64,000 bases of DNA from Gloeophyllum trabeum ATCC 11539 (taxonomy: Eukaryota; Basidiomycota; Agaricomycetes; Gloeophyllales; Gloeophyllaceae): positions 2,667,910-2,731,909 of the forward strand of contig NW_006920411.1 in NCBI RefSeq assembly GCF_000344685.1. The letters run 5' to 3'. Below are positions 33,325 to 43,153 of this stretch, in pieces. The notes below the pieces were generated by a model. That model was not told where the DNA came from, ran no database searches, and saw only the letters and a list, made by a program, of their open reading frames with translations. Numbering within the stretch: position 1 is the first letter of the stretch; each line of letters begins with the position of its first letter. The translations under genes and the position numbers were made by a program.

Positions 33325-33992
33325 CTTAGCTTTGCCAATAGGCCTGACTGTCGAGTGAATTATCTCCGCCATCGATCCAATTAGCTCCAGTGAGTCTCAC
33401 ATAGCGAAATAAAATTAACCAAGTTTCTCTAGCAATTTCTACTCCCGTGGGCCCGAACCTACACTCGGTTTCGTGGTTTGCGACTTTGTCTGCGACTTTC
33501 CGGAGATAAATACTCCGGAGCGTCCCTTAGTGTTTGTTTCAGGCGTCAAGGTTTTGTTTTATTTTTCTAGGTCTTCCTACGGACTACCCTACGGCGTCTT
33601 ACTCCTCCTTTCCCCCTCGAACTATTAAATACCCTTCAGTTGTCTCGGACCGCCTTCACCCATATCACGGGGTTTAGGTTTATTTCCTTTGGTCCTTGGT
33701 GATTGTTGTGTGTCAGTGCATATCAGCGTCAGTTTTCTGCTTGGGCCTCAGCCGGCTCTACGCGTCAATATAAGGCAGAGTGTTATGGGTTCTGTGCGAT
33801 AGAATCCATCTTCTTCCGGATTACTTGCATCGTGTGCATGGGTGGTCTCGCACAGCTCCCAGGTCGTCGGTGACGTGACAGGCGTCACAGATCCTACACT
33901 GCATGTCGTATTGGCTGAGGATAGAGAAGGGCGGTTCATAGCTTCATCCTCGTAACTGAATCCAGTACATATTGATGGGATAATAGAGATAC
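33325..33992 (+). repeat. Sequence duplicated across the gap, right copy
   Basis: 668 bases starting with the first base after the gap, almost identical to 32062-32730. The unique sequence continues at 33993. It most likely represents two contig ends that overlap and were not merged. Confidence 0.95.
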
Positions 33993-34704
33993 TGCGCATT
34001 GCCATGGTGTGGTCGCCTTGTCCTGGCCCGGTTATCTGCGCCATGGCTGCGGTAGCCGAGTGCTTGTCGTGTCTTCCGTGTAGCCCATGCACAAGTCTTG
34101 CCAGTTTGCTGACTATCCTTGCCTTGTCATCACATACTAGATTCGAGAGCGATGTTGTCAATGGACAATCATGCTATGTCAATTGTGAAGAGTCAACCCA
34201 CCTGGTCTCTGGCCGATGAATGATGCAAGCTACCCGGAAGTCGTGGCCATCTTGGGATCATCCCTAGATCCCAGAAATTCGCCATCCGTGATCGTGAAAG
34301 GACACTCCTCACAAAGGCAGCTCAGCCTATGGCTTTCGTCGATTCAAATGGCTTGCCCATGGCCGAAGGTCGCCTATGCTCTTGTTGCTTTGCTCCGGCA
34401 TCCAACGGCCTCGACTCGCGACGCGAGTTAGATTGCTATACGGTGCTCTAGGATTCCAGAAGGCTCATCTCGTCAAGAAGGATTGAGGGTAGCTGGCTAT
34501 CCCCGTAGTGCCCAATCAGGAAGTTTCCAACCTTCATATCCGCGAGGTGTATTATGGCATTCCTTACCCAGCTTCTGCGCTCTATATAACGGCACTCTGC
34601 TTTTCTGCTTGGTGATCGCGATGTTCTTGCTCTCTTTCTACTTCGTCAACCTCCTTTCCCTTGGCTGCTCTGTTTCACTGCTTATATCTTGACCACTCTT
34701 TCAT

Positions 34705-35291
34705 ATGCCTCGCGCACCCTCGACTTTCCCTTCTTTCTCCCTTGTTTTAACTCAGTCTGAATATTCGCATTGCCCCCCTCCTCGCCACCCCTATCGCGAT
34801 GAGAAATATCCATCCTCTGTTCAAAGCTTCACTAAGACCGATCCACTCATGGTTATGAAGCTTTCTCTTTCTCTCTTCGTGGCACTGACGTTGCGTAGAT
34901 GACCGTCGACTACCGATACGGTATCGCCAATTCTTCACCTGACCTCTGTCTGGTACGGCGTCCCACCATAGTACTGCCTCGCTTCCTACACTGACCTTAC
35001 CAGCCTACCGTATACGACATCGAGGAGGAGCGCGAAGAGGAACGGGCAAGCGGGGTTACTATCGTGTTGGCATCGGGAGGGACAGGCAAAACCCCAAAAG
35101 AACGCAAGCGTCCAAAGGTTTCAAGGCTTTTAGAGGTAACTTGACTTCTTTACGCAATAGCCCATGCGCAGCCATCATGCTGACTTGTACGTCAGGATCT
35201 GGTCTTTACTCTCAAGTTGAAATGCCAAAAGCTGCGGGGCACCCTCGTTCACTCCCCTAAGCAATCTCTCGAGGTCGACCTTCTCTCTTGA
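34705..35291 (+). CDS. Small four-exon gene, function unknown
   Basis: Exons 34705-34851, 34899-34952, 35004-35135 and 35196-35291 have lengths 147, 54, 132 and 96, all multiples of three, so every intron is phase 0. Introns are 47, 51 and 60 nt. Donors are GTTATG (weak), GTACGG and GTAACT; acceptors are GTAG, CCAG and TCAG with branch-like ACTGAC sequences. The 142-residue product begins MPRAPSTFPSFSLVLTQSE. It has an acidic patch (YDIEEEREEERASG), then a basic region (TGKTPKERKRPKVSRLLE) and ends LVHSPKQSLEVDLLS. I recognise no domain; GGTGKT is not in a P-loop context. It lies in repeat-rich DNA, so a decayed or lineage-specific gene is possible. Exon 1 is the least certain part; an alternative start is the ATG opening exon 2. 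Confidence 0.5.
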
Positions 35292-36244
35292 GGGGGTATT
35301 GGACACGACGAGAGACCTTTTGCCCTTGTAATATCCGTTTTCTCTGCTGCTGCTTCCTGTATGACTAGGAGTGTGATCCTCTGTATTCCAGACCTTGGAT
35401 GGACTTACAGCCGTTTGCAGATCGATGGACCACCAATCCAGAAAATCGCGTATAGTTGGAGTGCGTCGGAGTGCGTCCCAGGGACGTCGGAAGAAGGTAG
35501 GGAAGTCCTGGCGGTCTGATTTCCGTCTCTCAGGGACCTAAAATTGCTTGGCCGACGTGGTCCGACTGTAAATGATTTTTGGAAAGTGGGCCCATCAATC
35601 TGCAAACGGCTGTAGTCTGCTTGCTACCAGCCTCATTCCCGAGCGATCTCTCACACTGGTGCTAAATTTGCTCTGAACGCGCTGCGGGTTAATGCGTGCT
35701 TCACACGCAGGTGAGTCACTCTCGGGCCCAGCTGATAGAGTTCTGTTAGAGCTGGGTGTGGCCCCTGAGCAGTCCATCATTCGAGATATTTTTATGTCTT
35801 TGAGTAAGGAGAAGGTGACCCGAAGGCGCCGGCGTCTTTATTTTCAAGCTAAAGCAGCGACAAAACACTGCGGGGGATGTAGACGACAAACCGGCTGCGC
35901 GACAGACGAAAAAATGCGTATATGGCAAAATAAAAGGTGGATAGAAGTATTGGCGATGAAGAAGGAGAGGATATAATTATCGCAAACTCAAGGTATCCAC
36001 ACAGAATGACAAGCAATGCCAGGAGCCGTGAGCAATACGACACCGATGAAGGTATATGAATGGTTAAGTGGGCAAACCGTGCCATGATCCAACGTACACC
36101 CAAACCCAAAAAGCAACCCATGGTTTCCGTTGGACACATTCCTCTATAGACTGTGATAAACTTTCGCGCAAGACGATGATAGCGAATAAATATGTTGCGA
36201 CGATGTCCAATGGCCTAGCGAGAGGTCATCCCGGTGCCCCATAA
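35292..36244. other. Intergenic, contains a MITE
   Basis: About 950 bp with the palindromic element at 35408-35612. Nothing else recognised. 35690-35990 has an open plus-strand frame rich in Lys/Arg without family features, which I do not call. Confidence 0.55.
35408..35612. mobile_element. Tc1/mariner-type MITE
   Basis: Inverted ends CAGCCGTTTGCAGAT and ATCTGCAAACGGCTG are flanked on both sides by TA, as expected for TA-target transposons. The ends match at 22 of 23 bases (35406-35428 with 35592-35614, TA included). Weaker pairing continues inward for about 40 more bases (CCAC, AAATC, CGTCGG blocks), so the 205-bp element is nearly a long hairpin. No coding capacity. Confidence 0.7.
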
Positions 36245-36700
36245 TCAATATTCCCGCTGCGTGAACTCCCTGACGACGAAGGCCCTTTTGTCATCGGATT
36301 CCACCTGCGATCCTAGCAGCCACTGGAGGTCGAGCCAGCTAGCTATCGCCTGAGGTTTGGAGACAGCGCTAGCGTCCAGAGTCAGACCTTCGACGCCGTC
36401 GTGTACCGCCGCTTCGAACTGGAGGTGCGGGCGAGTGACGGCTAGTCGGTGCGCGAGCACGTGGCAGGCCATGATGAAGAGCAGCACGGTCAGGATGACA
36501 GTCCAGCGAGCTTTGCATTGCAGCTGCTGCTTCTTCGATTCCGATAGATAGCACGATATCCGTTCGCGGAGAGTGGGACTGCGAGGCGGCGCGAGGAAGG
36601 CGATAGAGAAGTCATGGGATGAGGAAGGGGAGGAAGGCGTGACAATAATAGCAGGTAACGGAGACTTCTCGCTAGCGTCAGGAAGTGATAGATCTAGCAT
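36245..36700 (-). CDS. Small single-pass membrane protein, function unknown
   Basis: A single-exon frame of 151 residues, starting MLDLSLPDASEKSPLPAI. It has a Ser/Pro-rich N-terminal part, a basic stretch (ESKKQQLQCKARW) and one clear membrane helix (TVILTVLLFIMACHVLAH, about residues 68-86). A luminal or external C-terminal part of about 65 residues follows, with no Cys. By the positive-inside rule the N-terminus should be cytosolic. No family recognised. GC content and codon use resemble neighbouring genes. It is divergent from the GNL3-type GTPase. Confidence 0.6.
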   Translation of the reverse strand: MLDLSLPDASEKSPLPAIIVTPSSPSSSHDFSIAFLAPPRSPTLRERISCYLSESKKQQLQCKARWTVILTVLLFIMACHVLAHRLAVTRPHLQFEAAVHDGVEGLTLDASAVSKPQAIASWLDLQWLLGSQVESDDKRAFVVREFTQREY

Positions 36701-37266
36701 ACCTCAGTATGATAGATGGCTGGGTATAATCGAGTTCGACTTGCCTAGCGGCGCTGGGATCAGCGTGTAATCCAATCGCTGGGGCAGGCGGTGGATCCGA
36801 GGAGCTGTGGCGGGAGTATTTTCGTGAGACAGCTGGATTTCGGACAGCTTTCGCTTAACGTACCGCGTCCGGAGCGAGTAGTCATAAGTAAATCCTATAA
36901 AAGGGCTTGCAGACTGTTACAAAGTTTGAGGTCTCGCGGCTTTCCCAAGAAAACAAATGTCTCGGCCTGGCGAACGAAGACAACGGCTATGCCGAGTAGG
37001 TCGGTGGATTAAAGAGTGTGGTGAACGAGCGTGTGCGATAAAAGAGCGAATAGACGATACAGCAGAGCCGTCGCAGACAGTCAAGCGCGAGGCAGGAGAC
37101 GAGACGGAAACAAGGAACTGAGCGACCGCCGTCTCGATGCGCCGCCCTCGTCGGCGTGCTTCGTTACGTAATATATCCCTTCACGCTGCCCTTGATATAA
37201 TCACGCACCGATCGGGAATGCGTCCGTGAAAAACATATCTGAGCGGTCTGCAGCAGCCACACCGCA
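36701..37266. promoter_or_regulatory. Divergent intergenic region, membrane protein / GNL3 GTPase
   Basis: 566 bp between two start codons. A TATAAAAG-type sequence (CCTATAAAAGGG) lies near 36894. No gene seen; it holds both promoters by position. Confidence 0.5.
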
Positions 37267-39494
37267 ATGCCTCGCATTAGGAAAAGTAAGCGTGCAGGCC
37301 TCTCTTTGACTGCAGATTCTAAGTCATTATAGAGACTAGCAAGCGGGGGACGACCCACCAAAGGCAGAAAATCAAGAAGAAGGTAGCCGAGAGCAGGCGC
37401 AAGTCCAAGAAGCAGAGCAAGAAGGACGTTACATGGAAAACCAGTATGTTGCAGTCGCCTGGACATATAACAAAGACTAAATGAACCACAGAAAAAGCCA
37501 AGGATCCTGGTATCCCGAACAACTTCCCATACAAGGACCAGATTCTTGCGGAGATCGCAGAACAGAGGAGACAGGTGCATAGCGTTGTCTATCCCATACC
37601 GTCTCAGGGTTAACGTGGCGAGTACAGGAAGCCGAAGCAAAACAAAAGAAAAAGGAGGAGAAAAAGGCCGCTAGAGCTGCAGCTTCAGCAGAGCAAGATG
37701 ACGAAGAAGAGGGCTCCGAGTCCGGCTTCGATGCCGTGGGTACCACAACCATCTCTGCCCAGGCGGCAAAGTCGAGGCCTTCTGTCCCAGTCGAAGTCTT
37801 GGATGAAGAGGACGAGGTCCCCATACTGATGAACCGCGACCTCCCGAATCTCAAGGCAGTGTTGGACAAGACCGACGTCCTCTTAGAAGTGTTGGATGCG
37901 AGGGACCCCCTGCCCTTCCGGAGTGGACGGTTAGAGAAACTGGTGAATGAGGGGAGTGGTAAGAAGAACTTCGTGATAGTCCTCAATAAAATCGGTGCGT
38001 GACCTTTATTTTATTGCGGGAATGTGAGGTATCACAGTATACTGATGTGGAACAGATACCGTTCCACGGGAAACTGTCGCCTCTTGGGCAAACCAGCTTC
38101 GCACTGAGCATCCGACTTTCCTCTTCCGCTCTGCATCCGCTTTCCTTCCTGCAGATTCGAGCGCGTCTGCTGCAGCGAAAGGCAAGGCGAAAGCTCCTGT
38201 AGATGATGGCATGGGGACCGACGCCCTTCTCGAATTCCTGGGCAAGTTGGCAAGTGGCCGGGACGGACAGAAGCCCCTGGTCGTCGCCGTAGTCGGTCTC
38301 GCGAACGTGAGTTGGCGCCATTATTCTTGTAATTATTGGACGGTAGTCTAGTCGCTAATTGCGGATTCTCACAGGCTGGTAAGAGCGCTCTGCTCAACAC
38401 ACTCGCCAAGCAAGCTGCATTCCCCATCTACAAGCTACCTTCAATGTCCGCCACTCTACAGGGACCTACCACAACGTCATACGCGCAAGAAATCAGCCTA
38501 CCTGTGGGAGACAAGCAGATCCGCTTTATCGATACTCCCGGCCTTTCTTGGGAGTCCGGTAGTGCAGAAGACGAGGATAGAAGGCTACGAGACATTTTGC
38601 TACGGTCTAGAGGGCGGATCGACAAGCTCAAAGATCCAGAGCCTGCCGGTAAGCCAGATTGTCCCATCTTGTTCGTTGAGGCTGATGTGCCCGTCACAGT
38701 GGATTATATGGTCCGACATGCTGAACACGAGGATCTGATGCTTCTGTACAACCTGCCGGCTTTCATTCCAGGCGACACTAAGGGCTTCTTGGCCGGCGTT
38801 GCCCGGGTGAACGGGCTCGTAAAGAAGGTGCGCCTCCACGTCTGCCGTGCTGCATTTCAGACGATATTTCTGATACATATCGGTTTACTAGGGCGGTGTC
38901 ATAGATCATGCCTCAGCAGCGCGCGTTGTCCTCCGAGACTGGATCACAGGCAAAATTGCTCGCTACACCAGTCCTCCGCCCTCTTCCTCAGCATCCGCAA
39001 GCGCGACTGATGACCACGCTAAGGATCAGGACGTTCTTGAGAAGCTAAAAACCAGGAAGGAAATGAGGACTAGCCTTGGTCTGGTTAAGATGGCTCCTGG
39101 GACCATTGAAGACCGAATGCCTGTCCTGGAGGAGAGCTGGATTGGCGAGAGCGAGTCTGATGAAGAGCAGGAAGAAGGAGGGGGGGTCGTAGACGGTGAG
39201 GAGGATGAGCCTGACGAAGACGCCAGCGAGAGTGAAGGCGAGGATGAGGACGAAGATGAAGATGTATCGGATGATGAAGAGGTCTCCCCGGACGAGGTCC
39301 CTTCGCCTGCCCCTGGCAAGCGGAAACGGACTGCAAACGTCTCTACGAAGAAGACTCCGCCTTCTAAGAAGGTTGCCTTTGCGGCTCTCCCGAAGGAGTC
39401 CAAGCAGTCACGAAGTGCCGGCTCTATGCAGGGGAAGAGCAAGTCGAGACCTCCTGTTAAGGGTAAGCTCAACTCCAATAAAAGGCGACGATGA
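37267..39494 (+). CDS. grn1: Nucleolar GTPase of the GNL3 / Grn1 (nucleostemin) family
   Basis: Needed for 60S pre-ribosome maturation and export. It begins MPRIRKKTSKRGTTHQRQKI (basic, nucleolar), then WKTKKAKDPGIPNNFPYKDQ, a family signature, and a Lys/Glu coiled region. The G domain is circularly permuted: the G4 motif NKID comes first (split by an intron), followed by the P-loop GLANAGKSALLN (G1), GPTTTSY (G2 region) and DTPGLSW (G3). DARDPLPFRSGRLEKLV precedes G4. The C-terminus is very acidic, then basic (GKLNSNKRRR end at 39494). About eight exons join in frame. The order of motifs makes the class certain; Grn1/GNL3 against another permuted GTPase is decided by the N-terminus. Confidence 0.93.
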
Positions 39495-39766
39495 GGGCTT
39501 GTCCGCAGACACTGGCATGTGCATCCTGGTTGTTAGTTGACCGTCATGTTTTTATTCGGGACAACGTGACAGTGCGATAAATCCAGGATATGGTTGCTGC
39601 TCATCTGACTCTGAGCGATCCAAAATACAACAGTTACCTCCTTAATCTACAAAACCCTATAGCTATACTTGAGGTTACAATATGTACCACTGCCCCACCA
39701 GCAGATACCATAATGAGAGCGAGAAAATCCGCTCAGAATAAATCAAGAGCAGGTACTTGACCGTTC

Positions 39767-42700
39767 TTAAGCAGCAATTTTGACCACTGCCGTCCCACCA
39801 TCACGCAGTAAACTCCTGCTACTGAATAGATCTGGCGCATTTTCGAAGGGCAGTACCTTCTTGTCTTCGTTGTTCGTCTCCTCGTATGTGTCGACATCGG
39901 TCGGGCCTGCCCAGGGCCGGATGCCCAAGTCCTTCACCATCCGGAGGACCGCGTTTAGGGTATCTGAGATGTCCTCCCCCTCCATGTCGACGTCCGCCGA
40001 GACGCTGACCCACGCATACCCAACCTCTTTCTTCTCCTTCCCCTTCTCCCTGAGGCTGTCCTTGCCCTTACTCTTGACGCTGCCCTTGATGCTGGGGCTA
40101 CCGTTCACCAAAGCAGCTGCAACCTTCTCCCCAGCTGGAACCTTTTTCACGCTGCCTCCACGACTGAGGCCCATGCTCCGTAGACCCGCCCAGAAGTGAT
40201 CCTGAGCGGTTGGCACGACCCGCTCAAGAAGATCGCCGACAGTGGTAGTGAACTGCGCAGCGGCGAGTCCCGAGCCTCCGCCCATGATATTCTTACACGC
40301 GACCCAGACGTCTCTCCCACCGATGGTGTCAAGAACCATGTCGAACTCCTCCCCATCTTCGGAGAGACGTTGGATGGCCTCCAGGATCTCCTCACGGTCT
40401 CTCCCATCTCCCCTAGTAGCGGATCCCCAGACGATGTCAGAGGAACCCCAAGCGCGTATCCGTTTCTCCACGATCCTCATCCGTTCCTCCACATCTTCAT
40501 TCAAGTCCACCTCACCCTCACCGCCGTCGCGGAGGCCCAGGTCAATGACACCGCCCGGCACGAAGACCGTCACATCGACGCCCCGTTTGCTCAGCATTTG
40601 CGTGACCATTGCCCCCACGCCGTCGTGGCCTCTGATAATGAATGCCCTCTTCCGCGCAAGGTTTCCTTCGCTCCCGATAACGCGTCTCAGCTCGATCACG
40701 CGCTCGAATGTCCGCAAAACACGGTACGCAGGAACGCCGACGGCCGGCAGCAAGGCTAGCTCCTCCAGCGACAACATAGTGGGCGCCGGCATGCGACTGT
40801 TCGTAAGCGTCCGGGAGGAGGATAACGACTGGGAACGAGCGTGGGACGACCGAGAACCGCCTGGAGATTGAGAATCCGAACGGGAGTGCTGGGACCTGTA
40901 CGACGATGACCGGGACAGGATGGCATTGCCATCAGTCCCAGGAGGCGGAGGAGGGGGAACGCGGTGTATTCGATGCCGCTCAAGGAGCACGAATTCGGAC
41001 AGAGCGCCGCACTACGAAAAGGCTCGTAAGCTTGGGGTACCAACTCGGCAGACCAGTTAATGCTGCTTGATGTCATGAATACTCACTTTTCTGACGTCCA
41101 ACATCCCAACCACCCATTCGTTCCGCCTGCACACTTCCTCCCTCACACTGCTGCCAACCTCGACTGCGCGTCCCACCAGACTCCTGCCAGGCACGTAGCC
41201 AACGGCCTTTCCTGCCTTCCCACCGGCGATATCAGACACGACCTCTCTAACGAGCCTCTCGTCTACCACATCTAATCCTGCTGCCCAAACCTGCACGAGG
41301 ACAGAATTAGCCGGTACGTACGACGGTGGGGAGAGATGAGAAGTGAGCGCGAGCGGTGTCTCGGACTCCGAAACGTGCCTGTGCGCAAAGGCGCCCTCGT
41401 CCTTGCTAGTATTCCTTTTGAATATGTTCCTCTTCTTGGACAATGTACCTGCAACGCCCTTGACTACTTCGACAGTCGCCATCGTAGTAGTTGCCATTCC
41501 GCTCTGCGTCAGATCGACTTTGCCGCCGCCGCCGCCATATTCCTTGTTTTTCTTCCTGATCCCCAGGAGTGTCTTCTCCGGGGCGAGGCTCTGACCGGCG
41601 CGTGGCAGGACGAGACCAGTGTAGGTGTGCGTCGCAGTACTCGAGGAGCTGGCAGGCATAGGCGTAGGAAGATTTCGCGTGGTATAGCTTTGGGAATATG
41701 CGCGAGCATGACCGTGCCCCGAGCCTGATCCGCTAGCCAGTGAAGGAGAGCGGCGACCATGACTCTGAGAACGGGGTATATCGGCTCCACCGGAGGCGCT
41801 AGAATTGGAGTGGCTGCCATGACTCGTGTGGGAGTGAGGTGGACGCAGCTGGGATGTCGACGGGGTACTCTGAACTCGCAGCCGGCGGCGAGAACGACTC
41901 GAGTAGTTGGAGTTGCGATTGCCCACGGAAGACAGATCATCCTCGTCTTCTTCCATGACCGCGCTCATCCGCTGTCGCTCCTCCTGATCCCACGGGTAAT
42001 ATGAATAGCTCGAGTCTTTGACTTTGCCTTTACCTTTCGACGGGGGTACAGTGCCAGTGGAGCGCGTCCCCGAGGCAGCAGCCAGGTTTACGGTACCGTT
42101 CGATGGACCTTCAGGCTGTAGCCAGCGGACATCTTTAGCCCAGTCGTTGCTCGAGTACACCGCTTTCCTCCTATCCTTAACCTCAGGTCCCATACCGGCT
42201 CCGACAGATTGCGTGCGTCTGTGTCCATGCCCTCTTTCCCTCGTTCTCTCGTTCGTGACTGTGAGGGTCGTAGCGCTAGATTGTCCAGCGGTGGTGGATA
42301 TAGTGCCCTTCCGTTGTAGGGAGTGTGTACGATGGTCGTTGACAGACTGGGTGGGGCTGGTAAGATGAGTCGAGGCGGTCATTGGGTTCGTGGAAGAGGA
42401 AAAAATAGATGCGTCGTCCTCGGTATCCGAGGAACTGCTGGAGGAATACGTATACGAATGGCGTCCACTCGCATCTCCGTTCGACAGCGAGGGCGTCTGT
42501 GGCGTAGATGGGAGGGCGCGTCTGGGGAAGGTGAATGACGCGAGAGACGACTGCGGAGGATTCGGTTTGGGGGGAACAGAAATGGGAGCAGGAGGGATAA
42601 CTAAGGCAGTATCGGAGAGCGCCATCGAGGTGTGCGGCGAGTTATAAGGGGAAGATAGAGGAGTGTAGAATACGTCGTTTTCCGAGTCTGAATCGGAGTC

Positions 42701-43153
42701 TCGATGTCCCTCAGGAGTACCGTCGTCATTTATAACACGGTGAGACGGGGATTGGTGTATTTGCAGAAAGGCTGGATCAGAAGGCGTGCCGGGACGGTGG
42801 GAGGATGTGCTGGCAATCCGGGAGCGCGAGGATGCATCGGTTGAAGTGACGTCTTCTCGAAAAGGTCCTCGTCGAGGAGATGAACCGAAGATAACTATAT
42901 CGGGGATATTTTTGGGCTAAGACAGCAAGAGGACAGATAAGAAGCGCTATATGAATGGTGGTACAATAGGCGTTCAGTACATCAAGACGCGCACCTCATA
43001 TCCACCCGCCCTTCCGACTCCCGCGTCTTCCTCCGTACTGGTCGCAGCGCGTAGCAGCTCGGGCTTGGAAGAGTAGTACTCCCTCGCTGGAGGGAAGGCG
43101 TAAGATCGGGACGGTTTGTTCAGGATGACTTGCAGGACGCTAGGTTTGGGCAT
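39767..43153 (-). CDS. MDR-family (quinone oxidoreductase-like) protein with long disordered N-terminus
   Basis: Three exons: 43153 down to GGYE with a GTGCGC donor, a long exon starting at about 42916 after TCTTAG, and the last exon from about 41008 (CGALSEFVLLERHRIH). The first about 550 residues are Ser/Thr/Pro/His-rich and disordered. The second part has medium-chain dehydrogenase features: SVLVQVWAAGLDVVDERLV, GYVPGRSLVGRAVEVGSSV, MLSLEELALLPAVGVPAYRV and a Rossmann-like RAFIIRGHDGVGAM where GHDGVG replaces the usual GxGxxG. FDMVLDTIGGRDVW follows. No zinc ligands are seen. Enzyme activity is doubtful; a regulatory or scaffold role is possible. The start MPKPSVLQVILNKPSRSY is preceded in frame by ARVPRF after a CACAG acceptor, so an extra 5' exon may exist; a frame at 43187-43441 could be part of it. 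Confidence 0.78.

Larger units (their letters stand above)
29202..34704. other. Second repeat-rich region, with a scaffold gap
   Basis: 5.5 kb without a supported gene. 30470-31200 has coding-like but broken frames on both strands that I could not join. 31480-31690 looks like the 3' end of a gypsy polyprotein frame (PSSTHSPSFPSRYRRCGR) running into the LTR. A minus-strand frame at 33748-34161 (137 residues, beginning MTTSLSNLVCDDKARI) has no recognised family and its stop lies in a repeated segment. 34200-34700 shows only a TATA-like CTCTATATAAC near 34580. Confidence 0.5.

Noticed and set aside
32674..33372. Two minus-strand frames over the gap
   Set aside because: They consist mostly of unknown residues from the N run.
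33748..34161. 137-residue minus-strand frame beside the gap
   Set aside because: Its 3' part lies in the duplicated contig end and repeat, no splice structure or family is visible. It is mentioned in the region note only.
40196..40871. Plus-strand frames of about 190-210 residues
   Set aside because: Antisense of the MDR-family gene, with no family features.
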